In this document: in pieces, positions 44,983 to 53,791 of the stretch
Numbering within the stretch: position 1 is the first letter of the stretch
Layout of the letters: each line of letters begins with the position of its first letter
From: an uncultured Desulfobulbaceae bacterium
GTDB taxonomy: Bacteria > Desulfobacterota > Desulfobulbia > Desulfobulbales > CALZHT01
Assembly (NCBI GenBank): GCA_945787445.1
Contig: CALZHT010000003.1
Location: 1-63,115, forward strand
Direction of reading: 5' to 3'
DNA length: 63,115 bases
Program-made: the position numbers and the translations under genes
The notes under the pieces: model-generated
Database searches by the model: none
Seen by the model: only the letters and a program-made list of their open reading frames with translations
What the model was told of the DNA's origin: nothing

Positions 44983-45654
44983 CTAAGAATTATTAGTTCC
45001 TTTATTGAGTGTTCCGGCTTCCATTTCCAGGCCCTTAAGCAGAACGAATCTGCCAAGCGGCACCACCTTGCAGGGGAAACTATTGACAAATAGAGGATTG
45101 TCACAAAGCCCGCCTGAAAGATAAAGCTTGGCAGGCGTACCGGCAAAGCGGTAGGCATTGAGCGCAATACCTTTAACAAATTTGGCCACCGCCTCCTCAA
45201 CGCTGATGCCGTTTATCACCGCATCAAAAATATGACTCATGCCGAGAACTCCGCATGTCACTGAAAATGGTTTTTCCGGGACTGGAAGTTTTTGGTAATC
45301 GAGATCATAATAGCGTTTAAGAAGTTCAATGGTGAAACCCATGGAAGCGCCGCACTCAGCATTCCAGCCCATGTCTTTAAGCTGGCCATTTTGGTACTGG
45401 ATGAATTTGATGTCCCTGCTGCCGCAGTCGAGGAGCAGAAAATCCTTCTCCGGAATGAGAGACTCCCCGCCCCGGGCCAGGGCGATCAACTCATTGACAT
45501 AATTGTCTGAGAAACGTTTGCCGTTATGGCCTGTAGCCAAAGATACCCTGGTGTCCCGGGGAAGCTTGTTGGCAGGAATGATCACCGGGCTGGTGTTGTC
45601 TTCGCCCAGGCCCAGAAATTTTATATAGGAGGTGCCGAAGTCCCCAAGGATCAT
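44983..45654 (-). CDS. Short BadF/HgdC-type ASKHA activator ATPase
   Basis: 223 residues; HgdC-type activators are about 260. Phosphate-1 motif GDFGTSYIKFLG; phosphate-2 region LLLDCGSRDIKFIQ, where relatives have DIGGQDTK; adenosine motif YLSGGLCDNPLF. Both segments that carry the dimer-bridging [4Fe-4S] Cys are kept: ECGASMGFTIELL (relatives CAAGTGRF) and SVTCGVLGMSHIF (relatives CAVFAESE). Such ATPases inject low-potential electrons into dehydratases or reductases. GAGGAAAACCAAC precedes the ATG, which overlaps the upstream gene by four bases. Its partner is presumably the product of that gene (inference). Confidence 0.82.
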   Translation of the reverse strand: MILGDFGTSYIKFLGLGEDNTSPVIIPANKLPRDTRVSLATGHNGKRFSDNYVNELIALARGGESLIPEKDFLLLDCGSRDIKFIQYQNGQLKDMGWNAECGASMGFTIELLKRYYDLDYQKLPVPEKPFSVTCGVLGMSHIFDAVINGISVEEAVAKFVKGIALNAYRFAGTPAKLYLSGGLCDNPLFVNSFPCKVVPLGRFVLLKGLEMEAGTLNKGTNNS

Positions 45655-46454
45655 GTTGGTTTTCCTCTGAGTTCCAGAAATGCCTGGATCTTTGCCTTGG
45701 CGCTGCTGCCGGCGGTGACATCAGCGTCAAGGTAGAGGCCGCAGGGGTGTTTTCTGGCCAGCAGCTTGGCCAGGGCGGTTTTGGCGCAGAAGGTCTGGGC
45801 GAAAAACACGGTGGGTACATCCGGGTTGCAATATGCTTCCAGCGCATGGTTTGCAGGAGTTTTGTTTTCCATGCACCGCGTCCAGCCGTAAACATGGGTA
45901 GTATCAGGAAACAATTGCAATATTGAGAAATCCCGCGGCGGCACTCCCCAGAAGCCGAAAGAAGGTGGGCATGATGGGGGCAGGGTGTCGAGAGGATCTG
46001 CTGATTTCACACCCTCGGTAATGGCAAGCATTTTGTCAAACAGCGGCATCTTTGCTTGGCACAGTGGCGTACCGAACTTTTCCATATCCGTATTTTCCGT
46101 GCGGATAACCGGTATTGAAAGGGCATCTTCCAATACGGCAGCGACATGGAAGGCGCTGTCGCACTTGCCTGGTCCCACATCTATGAAAATGGCATCCAAG
46201 TCCAGATGTAATGAATTGACCATGACCGTCCTGAGTATAGCGCAATAGACCCTTGGTAGATAGGGCGCTGAAGTTTCCAGGTCCGCTCTGGTAAGCAATG
46301 CATCAAGATCGTGAATCCTCACTCCGTGCTCGTTGAGGAACCTGATGATTTCAAGGGGAGGCAAACCTACAATGCCAACCTCTTTCAAGCCGGCAGCAGG
46401 AAGTATCCAGTCAGCAGTAGCCCGGGATATTCTTGTTATTGTTGATGCAGCCAT
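45651..46454 (-). CDS. Unrecognised 267-residue Cys-containing partner of the HgdC-like activator
   Basis: No signal peptide or membrane helix. Seven Cys are spread along the chain (near YCAIL, GKCDSAF, PLCQAK, PSCPPS, TRCMEN, AYCNPD, TFCAK, HPCG). Recognisable strand-turn pieces include VGIVGLPPLEIIRFLNEHG, LDAIFIDVGPGKCDSAFHVAAVLEDALSIPVI and TVFFAQTFCAKTALAKLL, which suggest alternating alpha/beta folds. The HgdB/HgdA signatures of 2-hydroxyacyl-CoA dehydratases are not obvious. It sits 6 bases after lptG and is translationally coupled to the activator, so the two very likely form a complex. Function unknown. Confidence 0.7.
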   Translation of the reverse strand: MAASTITRISRATADWILPAAGLKEVGIVGLPPLEIIRFLNEHGVRIHDLDALLTRADLETSAPYLPRVYCAILRTVMVNSLHLDLDAIFIDVGPGKCDSAFHVAAVLEDALSIPVIRTENTDMEKFGTPLCQAKMPLFDKMLAITEGVKSADPLDTLPPSCPPSFGFWGVPPRDFSILQLFPDTTHVYGWTRCMENKTPANHALEAYCNPDVPTVFFAQTFCAKTALAKLLARKHPCGLYLDADVTAGSSAKAKIQAFLELRGKPT

Positions 46455-46460
46455 TTTTTG

Positions 46461-47537
46461 TTAACGGTCCATGCGTTTGATCATGATAAGGCCGAAAATA
46501 CCAATAATGACATGGAGGTTCCAGGAAGCCAGGAGGGGATGCAGATAGGCCGCCTTGGCAAGTGATTCGGCAACGGTCCACCAGCCCCATGCAGCAAAGG
46601 CAAGTCCGCAGCTGATTGGAATGATCAGAGACAGGTCCCGGCCTGATTTTCTATGGAGGATAAGGAGTACCGGTATACCCAGAAGGAGCAGCGGTACGCC
46701 AAGCAGAATATAGGAGAGCCTCCGATTGAAGTCTAGCCAGGCCAGACTGTCATCCGAATCTTCGAGCTGAGCTTTTTCGTAAAGGTGGGACAATGACATC
46801 TCATCCACTTTGTATTCCAGCAGGAAGAAATCCCCAGGACTTTCAGGCATGATAATAGTTTTCTGATCAAAGCTTGAGATATTGTACGTCCCGTCATGGC
46901 GCCTTGTCTTGATCTGGCCATTGGCAAAGGTCCAGGTGTTTCCTTCAGAAGTGACAGACTTTGCAGTAATTATCTGGTTGAGCTGGTGTTGGGTGTCCCA
47001 CTTGATATAGGACAAGTCCACAAAACGGTTTTCTCTCTGATTTGGTCGCAAGAATGTGTAAATCCCCTCAGCGCCACGGTGGTAGATTCGCCCTTTCCGG
47101 TAGATGCCTTTAGGGACGATTTTCTTCACTTGCTCAAACCAGATTTTATTGGAAGCATTCATGGTGACTGGCAGCACCCATTGGGCCAAAGCCAGGGTTA
47201 ACAAGGTAAAAAAAAGAGTTCCTGCCAAAAGCGGTGAAACAATCCGGAAAACAGAAATCCCCCCTGCTTTCATAGCCTGGAATTCGTGGTTACGATGCAG
47301 AATGCCAAGGGTGATGATCCCGGCCAATAGGAGGCATACCGGGAGTATCTGTTCATACATGAGCGGGATCTTGAGCAGAAGATATTGTGCCGCCAGACCA
47401 ACGGACTTCTTGGCCTCAATGAAGTTATCCAGACGTTCAAAGAGATCCACTAAAATGTAAATGATGATCAATGAACTCATGACCAGAATAAGATTTCTGG
47501 TAAATTGGCCAAAAAGATAGCGGTCAAGAACCATCAT
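46461..47537 (-). CDS. lptG: LPS export permease LptG
   Basis: 358 residues, YjgP/YjgQ family: membrane helices at both ends (three plus three) with a periplasmic beta-jellyroll between (about 125-255). Segments: MMVLDRYLFGQFTRNLILVMSSLIIIYILVDLFERLDNF, LLAGIITLGILHRNHEFQAMKAGGISVFRI, and the C-terminal LSLIIPISCGLAFAAWGWWTVAESLAKAAYL. The DLFERLDNF start suits LptG. With LptF and LptB2 it extracts lipopolysaccharide from the inner membrane. Four-base overlap with lptF. Confidence 0.92.
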   Translation of the reverse strand: MMVLDRYLFGQFTRNLILVMSSLIIIYILVDLFERLDNFIEAKKSVGLAAQYLLLKIPLMYEQILPVCLLLAGIITLGILHRNHEFQAMKAGGISVFRIVSPLLAGTLFFTLLTLALAQWVLPVTMNASNKIWFEQVKKIVPKGIYRKGRIYHRGAEGIYTFLRPNQRENRFVDLSYIKWDTQHQLNQIITAKSVTSEGNTWTFANGQIKTRRHDGTYNISSFDQKTIIMPESPGDFFLLEYKVDEMSLSHLYEKAQLEDSDDSLAWLDFNRRLSYILLGVPLLLLGIPVLLILHRKSGRDLSLIIPISCGLAFAAWGWWTVAESLAKAAYLHPLLASWNLHVIIGIFGLIMIKRMDR

Positions 47538-48736
47538 TTTTTCATCTCACTCTTCCAAAAGGGGAACAGTCTGGTACAGGCATTAAAGAAAAGGATAAGA
47601 AATCCCGCTACTCTTCCCTGAAATTCTCTAGCAACAGCATAGACCAGATAGCTTGCTAAAACGGCGCATATAATATTGGGGGTCCACATGGCAATTGTCA
47701 CCGGCATCGTGCCATTTTCGGCAAACGTTTTTCCCGCCGTTGTAAGGATGTAGTAAAAAAGAAAGGTCCCAATCCCGAGGGGAAGACCAAGAGGTTTGCT
47801 GCGCGGTGTTGTTCTGAGGAGAGCCAGAGGCAGGCCAATCACCGAGAGGATAAAACAGCCGACAGGCAGAACAAGGCGTTTATGAAATTCGATAGCATAT
47901 TGAGACCAGCCAAGAGGTCTTTCACCATTTTTTTGCCCTATGTTCATTTTATCCATGAGCTGATTTAACGTCATGCCTCGTTTGCCAATATCCGTTGCAG
48001 CTTGTCCTGCCACGTTTGTGGGCTGCTCAATGGGAAGGTTGAGGGTGTAACGTTCAAACTGGATAGTCTGGGAAGTGTCATCAAAGGAGCGATGGAGACT
48101 GCCATCCACCAGGTTGAGGATGAGATTCATCTCTTCCACTTGGGAGGAAAGATTGCCTGACTTTGCAAGGATGGTAAGAGGCGTTTTTTTGTCCCGCAGG
48201 TCAGATAAATAGACCCCTTTCCATTCCTTGGTTTCAGGGGAAATAGTGTCAACATAAAGCACGACGTCTCCGATCCCTTCGCTGAACTTCTTTTCCTGTA
48301 ATCCTTTTTCAACTTTTTCTTTGGCAAGCTGGAATAACATTTTTTTCATGGCTACGGTGCCGGACGGAATCAAGTAGGTTGATGCAAGTCCAGTAAGCCC
48401 TGCGGCTATCAGGGCAAAGAGCAGCACCGGTGGCAGCATCCGGTATATGCCGACCCCTGCGGCTTTCAGAGACATGATTTCGTTGTCATTGGTCATTTTG
48501 GTGAAGGCCAGGATAATGCCGATCATGCCGGCCATGGGCAGGGAAAAGAGGAGAAGTCCGGGCATAATATAAATGCAGATCCTGATAAAGTCGGCAACTC
48601 CAATACCAAAACCGAAGATGGTATCGAGAACCTGCATCAACCTTCCCAGGATAAGGACTAAGTTGATGATAAGGAGGCTGGCGAAAAACGGTGCCAGCAT
48701 TTCGGTCATCAGATATGTGTAGAGCAGGATCGGCAT
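47534..48736 (-). CDS. lptF: LPS export permease LptF
   Basis: 400 residues with the same topology as LptG: ILLYTYLMTEMLAPFFASLLIINLVLILGRLMQVLDTIFGFG, AMIGIILAFTKMTNDNEIMSLKAAGVGIYRMLPPVLLF and a C-terminal helix set (KRLVLPVGCFILSVIGLPLALLRTTPRSKPLGLPLGIGTFLFYYILTTAGKTFAENG). It heads the operon lptF-lptG-unknown-activator-Cys-rich protein. Presence of both permeases shows a diderm envelope with LPS. Confidence 0.92.
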   Translation of the reverse strand: MPILLYTYLMTEMLAPFFASLLIINLVLILGRLMQVLDTIFGFGIGVADFIRICIYIMPGLLLFSLPMAGMIGIILAFTKMTNDNEIMSLKAAGVGIYRMLPPVLLFALIAAGLTGLASTYLIPSGTVAMKKMLFQLAKEKVEKGLQEKKFSEGIGDVVLYVDTISPETKEWKGVYLSDLRDKKTPLTILAKSGNLSSQVEEMNLILNLVDGSLHRSFDDTSQTIQFERYTLNLPIEQPTNVAGQAATDIGKRGMTLNQLMDKMNIGQKNGERPLGWSQYAIEFHKRLVLPVGCFILSVIGLPLALLRTTPRSKPLGLPLGIGTFLFYYILTTAGKTFAENGTMPVTIAMWTPNIICAVLASYLVYAVAREFQGRVAGFLILFFNACTRLFPFWKSEMKK

Positions 48737-49092
48737 TTTTGTTTTTGTGTTGCCTGTAACAGTATGAGCCTGTCAAGAGTACATCAACTTAACACGCTGA
48801 AATTTAAATAATTACCATAAATGTTTTTTTGATGAAATCGTAAAAATTTTATTCCAGGAAAAGGATGTGCAAGATCCCTGCATAATGGGAGGGCGGAGCC
48901 GTCTTATCTAATGGCAGAACATAAAAAGGGAGCATGCCATGTGGTCGCTCCTGAAGGTTTTTCCTGTTGAAAATGCAATGCCATGATTTAAAATAATGTA
49001 CATATCTCTACCATTCATGGCAGCACAGGTGATATCCCGTATCAGCGGGGGCACCTGGAACTTCGACTCAGGAGGCATGTCTTTAATCGATA
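48737..49092. other. Spacer between lptF and crcB with a solo end of repeat D
   Basis: About 350 bases. TTGATGAAATCGTAAAAA at 48829-48846 matches the hairpin-side end of repeat D; on the minus strand it points toward lptF, about 95 bases away. A 56-codon minus-strand frame (48908-49077, starting MPPESKFQVPPLIRDITC) is open but has no good ribosome binding site and no family I recognise; I leave it uncalled. Confidence 0.5.
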
Positions 49093-49482
49093 TTATATCT
49101 TCGGAAACGGCATGATGCGGCGTGCAAAGATGTATCCCGCAAATACGAGGGCAATGCCAAGCACATTGCTGCAGGTTGCATAGATGATCGCTGTTTTCCA
49201 TTCTCCGACTTTTATGAGCTGGGTGGTTTCCCTGGTATAGGTTGAAAAGGTTGTGAATCCTCCGAGAACACCGGTGAAGAGGAAAAGACGCCATTCGTTA
49301 GTCAGCCGCGTCCCTTCAAAAAAACACCAGAGGAATCCGATGAGAAGCGAGCCAATAAGATTTGCAGCCAGGGTGCCGGCTGGGAATGATTGACCTGCAA
49401 ATCTCTGTATGGCAAGGAACAGAAAATGTCTGAAGATAGCTCCTAGTCCCCCTCCTGTTAAAATTGCAATTATTTTAAGCAT
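49093..49482 (-). CDS. crcB: Fluoride channel CrcB/Fluc
   Basis: 129 residues from the ATG at 49482 (MLKIIAILTGGGLGAIFRHFLFLAI); the frame extends 24 codons upstream without family similarity. Four membrane helices and the family motifs GGGLGAIFRH, GTLAANLIGSLLIGFLW, and GVLGGFTTFSTYTRETTQLI, which lines the fluoride pore and the central sodium site. It exports fluoride as an antiparallel dimer. I see no fluoride (crcB-motif) riboswitch in the leader. Confidence 0.92.
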   Translation of the reverse strand: MLKIIAILTGGGLGAIFRHFLFLAIQRFAGQSFPAGTLAANLIGSLLIGFLWCFFEGTRLTNEWRLFLFTGVLGGFTTFSTYTRETTQLIKVGEWKTAIIYATCSNVLGIALVFAGYIFARRIMPFPKI

Positions 49483-49747
49483 GTAAAAGTATAAGGTGTG
49501 GTTGCAGTTGGAAGATTGCCCGGAAAGTGGCGGTACTATTGATCTGAGCCGCAAACAGACCGGTTTTTCTTGACTTTCTGGCCGTTACCATTATTTTTTG
49601 GTTACAATTAATTTACCTATTTGGGTGGTGTTGATTTATCCGCTGGCTGTATGAGCTGGCTTTTTTTTTGTACAATGCAGCTAAAGACCGGGTTGCCAAT
49701 GTACATGATTGAACAAAAACTTACAATGTTTTACTTAGTTATGAACC

Positions 49748-51292
49748 ATGCTGCCTCTCGCTCAGTGCATATCGGTTAAGGCCCAACCGCCAAGCCTGCG
49801 GGACAATACCGCAGACCTCGACCGCCTGAAGAAAGCTTTGCTTGACAAGCTTGCGGGACGCATGCCTGTCGTGCCCCTTAGCAGGCTATCGATTATTGCC
49901 GGGGAATTCCGCCGGGCAAAGTTCAACGGGACAGCGGTGGTCAACAATCTCCCCACAGGTCCTGAAATAGTTGATTTTCTAACGGAGGCCCCGGTTTATC
50001 TTCCGGGAATGGCCCTTGATCTCGGCACAACTCATCTGGAAGCCAACCTTGTTGATCTGATATCCGGCAGGCTGCTTGCCAGTGCCGACAGAGAAAACTC
50101 CCAGATTAAATATGGTGCGGATATCCTCTCCCGCATCCATTTTGCTGCCAAGAGTGACGGCCTGGAGAAGATGCACCGTGAAATTGTCCACTGTATCAAT
50201 CTGCTGGGCCGGGACCTGGCTGAGCAGATCCACGTTCAGACTTCTGATATACGAGCGCTCAGTGTATCGGGCAACACTACCATGGCCCATTTTTTTCTCA
50301 AACTTGATCCCTATTGGCTGTGCCGGGAACCCTACATACCATTAGCCAATGCCCCCGATCCCTGCAAGGCCTCTGACCTGGGTCTTGAATTTCATCCCGG
50401 CGCACCCGTCTGGGTGCTGCCGAGCGTTGGTAGTTATTTCGGCGGGGATCTGATTTCAGGCATCCTGGCCAGCGGCATGGATGAACAGGAAAAAACCTGT
50501 ATGCTTATTGATGTGGGGACCAACGCCGAAGTGATACTTGGCAACAGAGATTGGCTCATTGCCTGTGCCGGTGCGGCCGGGCCTGCCCTTGAAGGCGGCG
50601 TGGCCCGGATGGGAATGCGGGCCGGACCTGGCGCCATAGAACATGTGGAGATTGATCCCCAAACCCGGAAAGTTCACTACCAGACCATAGGAAACCAACC
50701 TCCGGAGGGTATATGTGGTTCAGGGATTATTGACCTGGTTGCCGGGCTCTATCTTGCGCAGGTCATTGATATGCGGGGGAAGTTTCGGCATGGTTCTGCT
50801 CCGGAGCAATTGGTTCGAGAGGGAGATGAGTACGCATTCGTGGTGGCGCCTTCTGAAGAATCCGCCAAAGGCAAACCTGTAGTCCTTTCCCAAGTAGATC
50901 TCGATGCCTTGATGCGTTCCAAGGCAGCCATGTACGCCATCCTTACCACCCTGACAAACCAGGTGGGAGTGGGATTTGACCAGCTCCAGCGGATTTATGT
51001 GGCTGGCGCATTCGGTCAGCATATCAATCCCAGGCAGGCGGTCATCCTGGGTATGCTCCCTGATCTTTCCCCAGATATTTATGAACCGGTGGGCAATAGT
51101 TCATTGGCAGGGGCGAAGCAGATTCTTCTTGACCAGAATGCCCGCAGCAGGTGCCTGAGACTTGTTAAAAAGATCACCTATATGGAATTAAACGTAAATC
51201 AAGAATTCATGATCCGTTTTTCCGGTTCTCGGTTCATTCCCCATACCGATCATTCACTTTTCCCTTCAGTTCCTTTCTTTGGTGAAACATGA
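49748..51292 (+). CDS. RACo-like ASKHA reductive activator lacking the N-terminal ferredoxin domain
   Basis: 514 residues. Full RACo proteins start with a [2Fe-2S] domain; here the chain begins directly with the linker-type segment (LSRLSIIAGEFRRAKFNGTAVVNNLPTG). The ASKHA domains follow: MALDLGTTHLEANLVDL (phosphate 1), LSVSGNTTMAHFFLKLDPYWLCREPYIPL, SYFGGDLISGILASG, MLIDVGTNAEVILGN (phosphate 2), GPALEGGVARMGMRAGPGAIE, GICGSGIIDLVAGLY and IYVAGAFGQHINPRQAVILGMLPDL. RACo uses ATP to reduce corrinoid proteins to the active Co(I) state. Without its own Fe-S domain this protein would need a separate electron donor (inference). The next gene begins about 110 bases later. Confidence 0.87.
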   Translation: MLPLAQCISVKAQPPSLRDNTADLDRLKKALLDKLAGRMPVVPLSRLSIIAGEFRRAKFNGTAVVNNLPTGPEIVDFLTEAPVYLPGMALDLGTTHLEANLVDLISGRLLASADRENSQIKYGADILSRIHFAAKSDGLEKMHREIVHCINLLGRDLAEQIHVQTSDIRALSVSGNTTMAHFFLKLDPYWLCREPYIPLANAPDPCKASDLGLEFHPGAPVWVLPSVGSYFGGDLISGILASGMDEQEKTCMLIDVGTNAEVILGNRDWLIACAGAAGPALEGGVARMGMRAGPGAIEHVEIDPQTRKVHYQTIGNQPPEGICGSGIIDLVAGLYLAQVIDMRGKFRHGSAPEQLVREGDEYAFVVAPSEESAKGKPVVLSQVDLDALMRSKAAMYAILTTLTNQVGVGFDQLQRIYVAGAFGQHINPRQAVILGMLPDLSPDIYEPVGNSSLAGAKQILLDQNARSRCLRLVKKITYMELNVNQEFMIRFSGSRFIPHTDHSLFPSVPFFGET

Positions 51293-51400
51293 TTGTCACT
51301 TGGTGGCTTGCAACTTGGAATTTATATATGGTACAAATGGATTTATTTTAAAAAAAAACCGAAAAAGAGGGTAACAGGTTGTCCTGTTGCAATAGGATAT

Positions 51401-52420
51401 ATGGCGCATAATAATTCAAGTTCCAAAAAGGAAAAGACCAAGCGGAACTCGAAGAAAACAGCAAAAGAAAGGCTCCGGGAATTCTGGGACCGGTTTGAAA
51501 AAGATGATAATGTCCTGGTGGTTATCAATGCAGACCCCGATGCCCTTGCCTGTGCTATGGCAGTAAAGCGCCTCCTACGCTATCGGGTTAAAAATGTTAC
51601 CATAGGCTATCCCAACGAAATACGTAGATTGAGCAACATTGCCATGGTGGATCTTCTGAAGATTAGGGCCGAGCGCTTTCAGAACCTGAAGATTAAGGAT
51701 TACAGCAAATATGTAATCATTGATTCGCAGCCCACCCATCTGCCTTCCTTTGAAAATATCCAGTTTGATGCGGTCATTGATCATCATCCAGCTACCAAAG
51801 GCTGGAGGGCTCCTTTTGTTGACATCAGAAAAGATCATGGCGCTGCCGCCTCCATGTTGGTGGAATATCTCCGGGCCGCGGAAATAAAACCTTCGGTCGC
51901 CCTGGCCACTGCCCTGTTTTATGCAATTAAAGTGGATACCCAAAACTTCGAGAAAAAGGCAACCCTGGCAGATGCCATCTCATTTCGTTACTTATTCAAT
52001 ATTGCCAACCAGAACCTGGTGCGCAAAATTGAGCTTTCTGAGTTGCGCATTTCCGAACTGAACTACTTCAAAACGGCCCTTGCCGAGATGAAGGTCAGCA
52101 AGAAGAGGCTCTATGCCCATGTCGGCAGGGTCAGAAATCCTGATATCCTGGTGATCATTGCCGATTTTTTCAACCACGTCAATCGGGTATCCTGGGCCTT
52201 TGTTTCCGGAATCCATGGCGAGCGATTGGTAGTGATCTTCCGTTGCGATGGCTATAAGAAGAATGCCGGAAAATTGGCAGAGAAAATTTTTGGCGATAGG
52301 GGGTCGGCTGGAGGGCACCGTGAAGCTGCCCGTGCTGAAGTGCCATTAAAAAATCTGCTCACAGAAGATGAAGAATTCACCACTGAGATGCTTAAAAAGC
52401 TGACCACAAAACATTTATAA
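51401..52420 (+). CDS. DHH-family phosphoesterase
   Basis: 339 residues from the ATG at 51401 (MAHNNSSSKKEKTKRN), preceded by AGGATAT; a TTG at 51293 would add 36 residues. Motif I reads VVINADPDALACAMAVKRLL, the DHH motif is AVIDHHP, and DHGAAASMLVEYL and YAIKVDTQNF complete the metal site. A DHHA1-like C-terminal domain holds GGHREAARAEVPL. The N-terminal basic, Ser/Lys-rich tail is unusual. Likely a nanoRNase/pAp or cyclic-dinucleotide-type phosphodiesterase; substrate not determined. Confidence 0.85.
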   Translation: MAHNNSSSKKEKTKRNSKKTAKERLREFWDRFEKDDNVLVVINADPDALACAMAVKRLLRYRVKNVTIGYPNEIRRLSNIAMVDLLKIRAERFQNLKIKDYSKYVIIDSQPTHLPSFENIQFDAVIDHHPATKGWRAPFVDIRKDHGAAASMLVEYLRAAEIKPSVALATALFYAIKVDTQNFEKKATLADAISFRYLFNIANQNLVRKIELSELRISELNYFKTALAEMKVSKKRLYAHVGRVRNPDILVIIADFFNHVNRVSWAFVSGIHGERLVVIFRCDGYKKNAGKLAEKIFGDRGSAGGHREAARAEVPLKNLLTEDEEFTTEMLKKLTTKHL

Positions 52421-52525
52421 TATTTGAGGATTGGCTTTTTGCAAAGGGGTATGTATACACTTTTTTTAAAGGAATTGTTGAAAAGACTCTATTGATTTTA
52501 TTTTCTTCCCAAATCTAGGGAGGGC

Positions 52526-53791
52526 ATGAAACTGAAACAAAAAGTCTTAGCCATGATACTGGCCGGCGGCCGGGTGGATGAATTAAACGTTCTCACGGCC
52601 TATCGCCCCAAGTCAGCGGTCCCGTTCGGCGGATTCGCTCGGGTCATCGATTTTCCATTAAGCAATCTGATGAATTCCGGCTTGGAACGGGTGGCAATTT
52701 TGAGCCAGTACCGGAGTTATTCCCTGATCAACCATATCGGTATTGGTGCGGCCTGGGACATGATCGGCCGCTACCGTGGTGTTTCAATATTACCCCCCTT
52801 TCAAGGTGCCGGTCATTCCACCTGGTATCGCGGTTCTGCCGACGCGATTTATCAGAATCTTGATTTTGTTCAGTATCTTAACCCGGAGGTTGTTCTGATT
52901 CTTTCCGGCGATCACGTCTATAATATGGATTACCGGGAAATTATTGCATACCATCGCGAAAAGGATGCGGACATGACCATGGCCTGCCTTGAGGTGGACA
53001 TGAATAAAGCGCACCGGTTTGGAGTTGCAAAGATTGACAATGAGGACGATGAGCGCGGCGGTCGCATTATCCAGTACCGTGAAAAACCTTCCAGGCCAAA
53101 GTATAACTGGGCATCGCTCACCGTTTATTGTTTTAAGCCCCAGGCCCTGTACAAGGTTCTGGATGCCAATATCCGGGAGGATGATTCCTATGAGTTCGGC
53201 CGAGATATCATACCCAGGATGTTGTCTGAAAACTGCAAACTATTCGGCTATAAATTCCGGGGCTACTGGGGATATACTCGCACAATAGAGGAATACTGGC
53301 AGACCAATATGGATCTTCTGGGTGCGGACCCGAAAATTAAGCTCGAAGAATGGGGAGTGCGGACAAACATGGAACACCGTGCCATCCGGGACTGCCAGCC
53401 TCTAAAAATAGGAGCAAACGCGACAATCCAAGACAGTCTGGTTTATAACGGCTGCATAGTGGAAGGGCAGGTGGAGCATTCCATTATATTCCCGGGTGTG
53501 CATGTGAAAGAAGGGGCGGTTGTGAAAGATTCCGTCCTGTTCTTCAATAATATTGTCGGTCATGATTGTCGTCTTCAGAAAGTGGTGAGCGATGTGAACG
53601 TCACCTTTGGCAATGATGTGATTGTAGGTGACAGTGTTCAGGAGGGATTTCCGGATCATGAAGCCACCGTGGTCGGCTGGAACAATTTGGTTCCGGATGG
53701 TACGATCATTGGATCCGAATGTACCATATATCCGAATCTCAAGGCCGGCAAACTGTCCCAAAAAATAGGCAGCGGGGAGATTGTCCGATGA
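52526..53791 (+). CDS. GlgC-like nucleotidyltransferase with altered N-terminal loop
   Basis: 421 residues: nucleotidyltransferase domain and a C-terminal left-handed beta-helix. Retained features: YRPKSAVPFGGFARVIDFPLSNLMNSGL, YRGSADAIYQN, LSGDHVYNMDY with the catalytic Asp, and IIQYREKPSRP with the substrate Lys. The loop that reads GG-x-G-x-RL in typical GlgC is GGRVDELNVLT, so the second Gly and the Arg are replaced. It overlaps a second glgC by four bases. The pair may form a GlgC/GlgD-like heteromer or the first may use a different nucleotide or sugar-1-phosphate. Confidence 0.85.
   Translation: MKLKQKVLAMILAGGRVDELNVLTAYRPKSAVPFGGFARVIDFPLSNLMNSGLERVAILSQYRSYSLINHIGIGAAWDMIGRYRGVSILPPFQGAGHSTWYRGSADAIYQNLDFVQYLNPEVVLILSGDHVYNMDYREIIAYHREKDADMTMACLEVDMNKAHRFGVAKIDNEDDERGGRIIQYREKPSRPKYNWASLTVYCFKPQALYKVLDANIREDDSYEFGRDIIPRMLSENCKLFGYKFRGYWGYTRTIEEYWQTNMDLLGADPKIKLEEWGVRTNMEHRAIRDCQPLKIGANATIQDSLVYNGCIVEGQVEHSIIFPGVHVKEGAVVKDSVLFFNNIVGHDCRLQKVVSDVNVTFGNDVIVGDSVQEGFPDHEATVVGWNNLVPDGTIIGSECTIYPNLKAGKLSQKIGSGEIVR

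Noticed and set aside
48908-49077. 56-codon minus-strand frame beginning MPPESKFQVPPL
   Set aside because: No good ribosome binding site and no recognisable family; it may simply be the open tail of a frame overlapping crcB.
49483-49747. Possible fluoride riboswitch upstream of crcB
   Set aside because: I could not find the conserved pseudoknot elements of the crcB motif on the minus strand.
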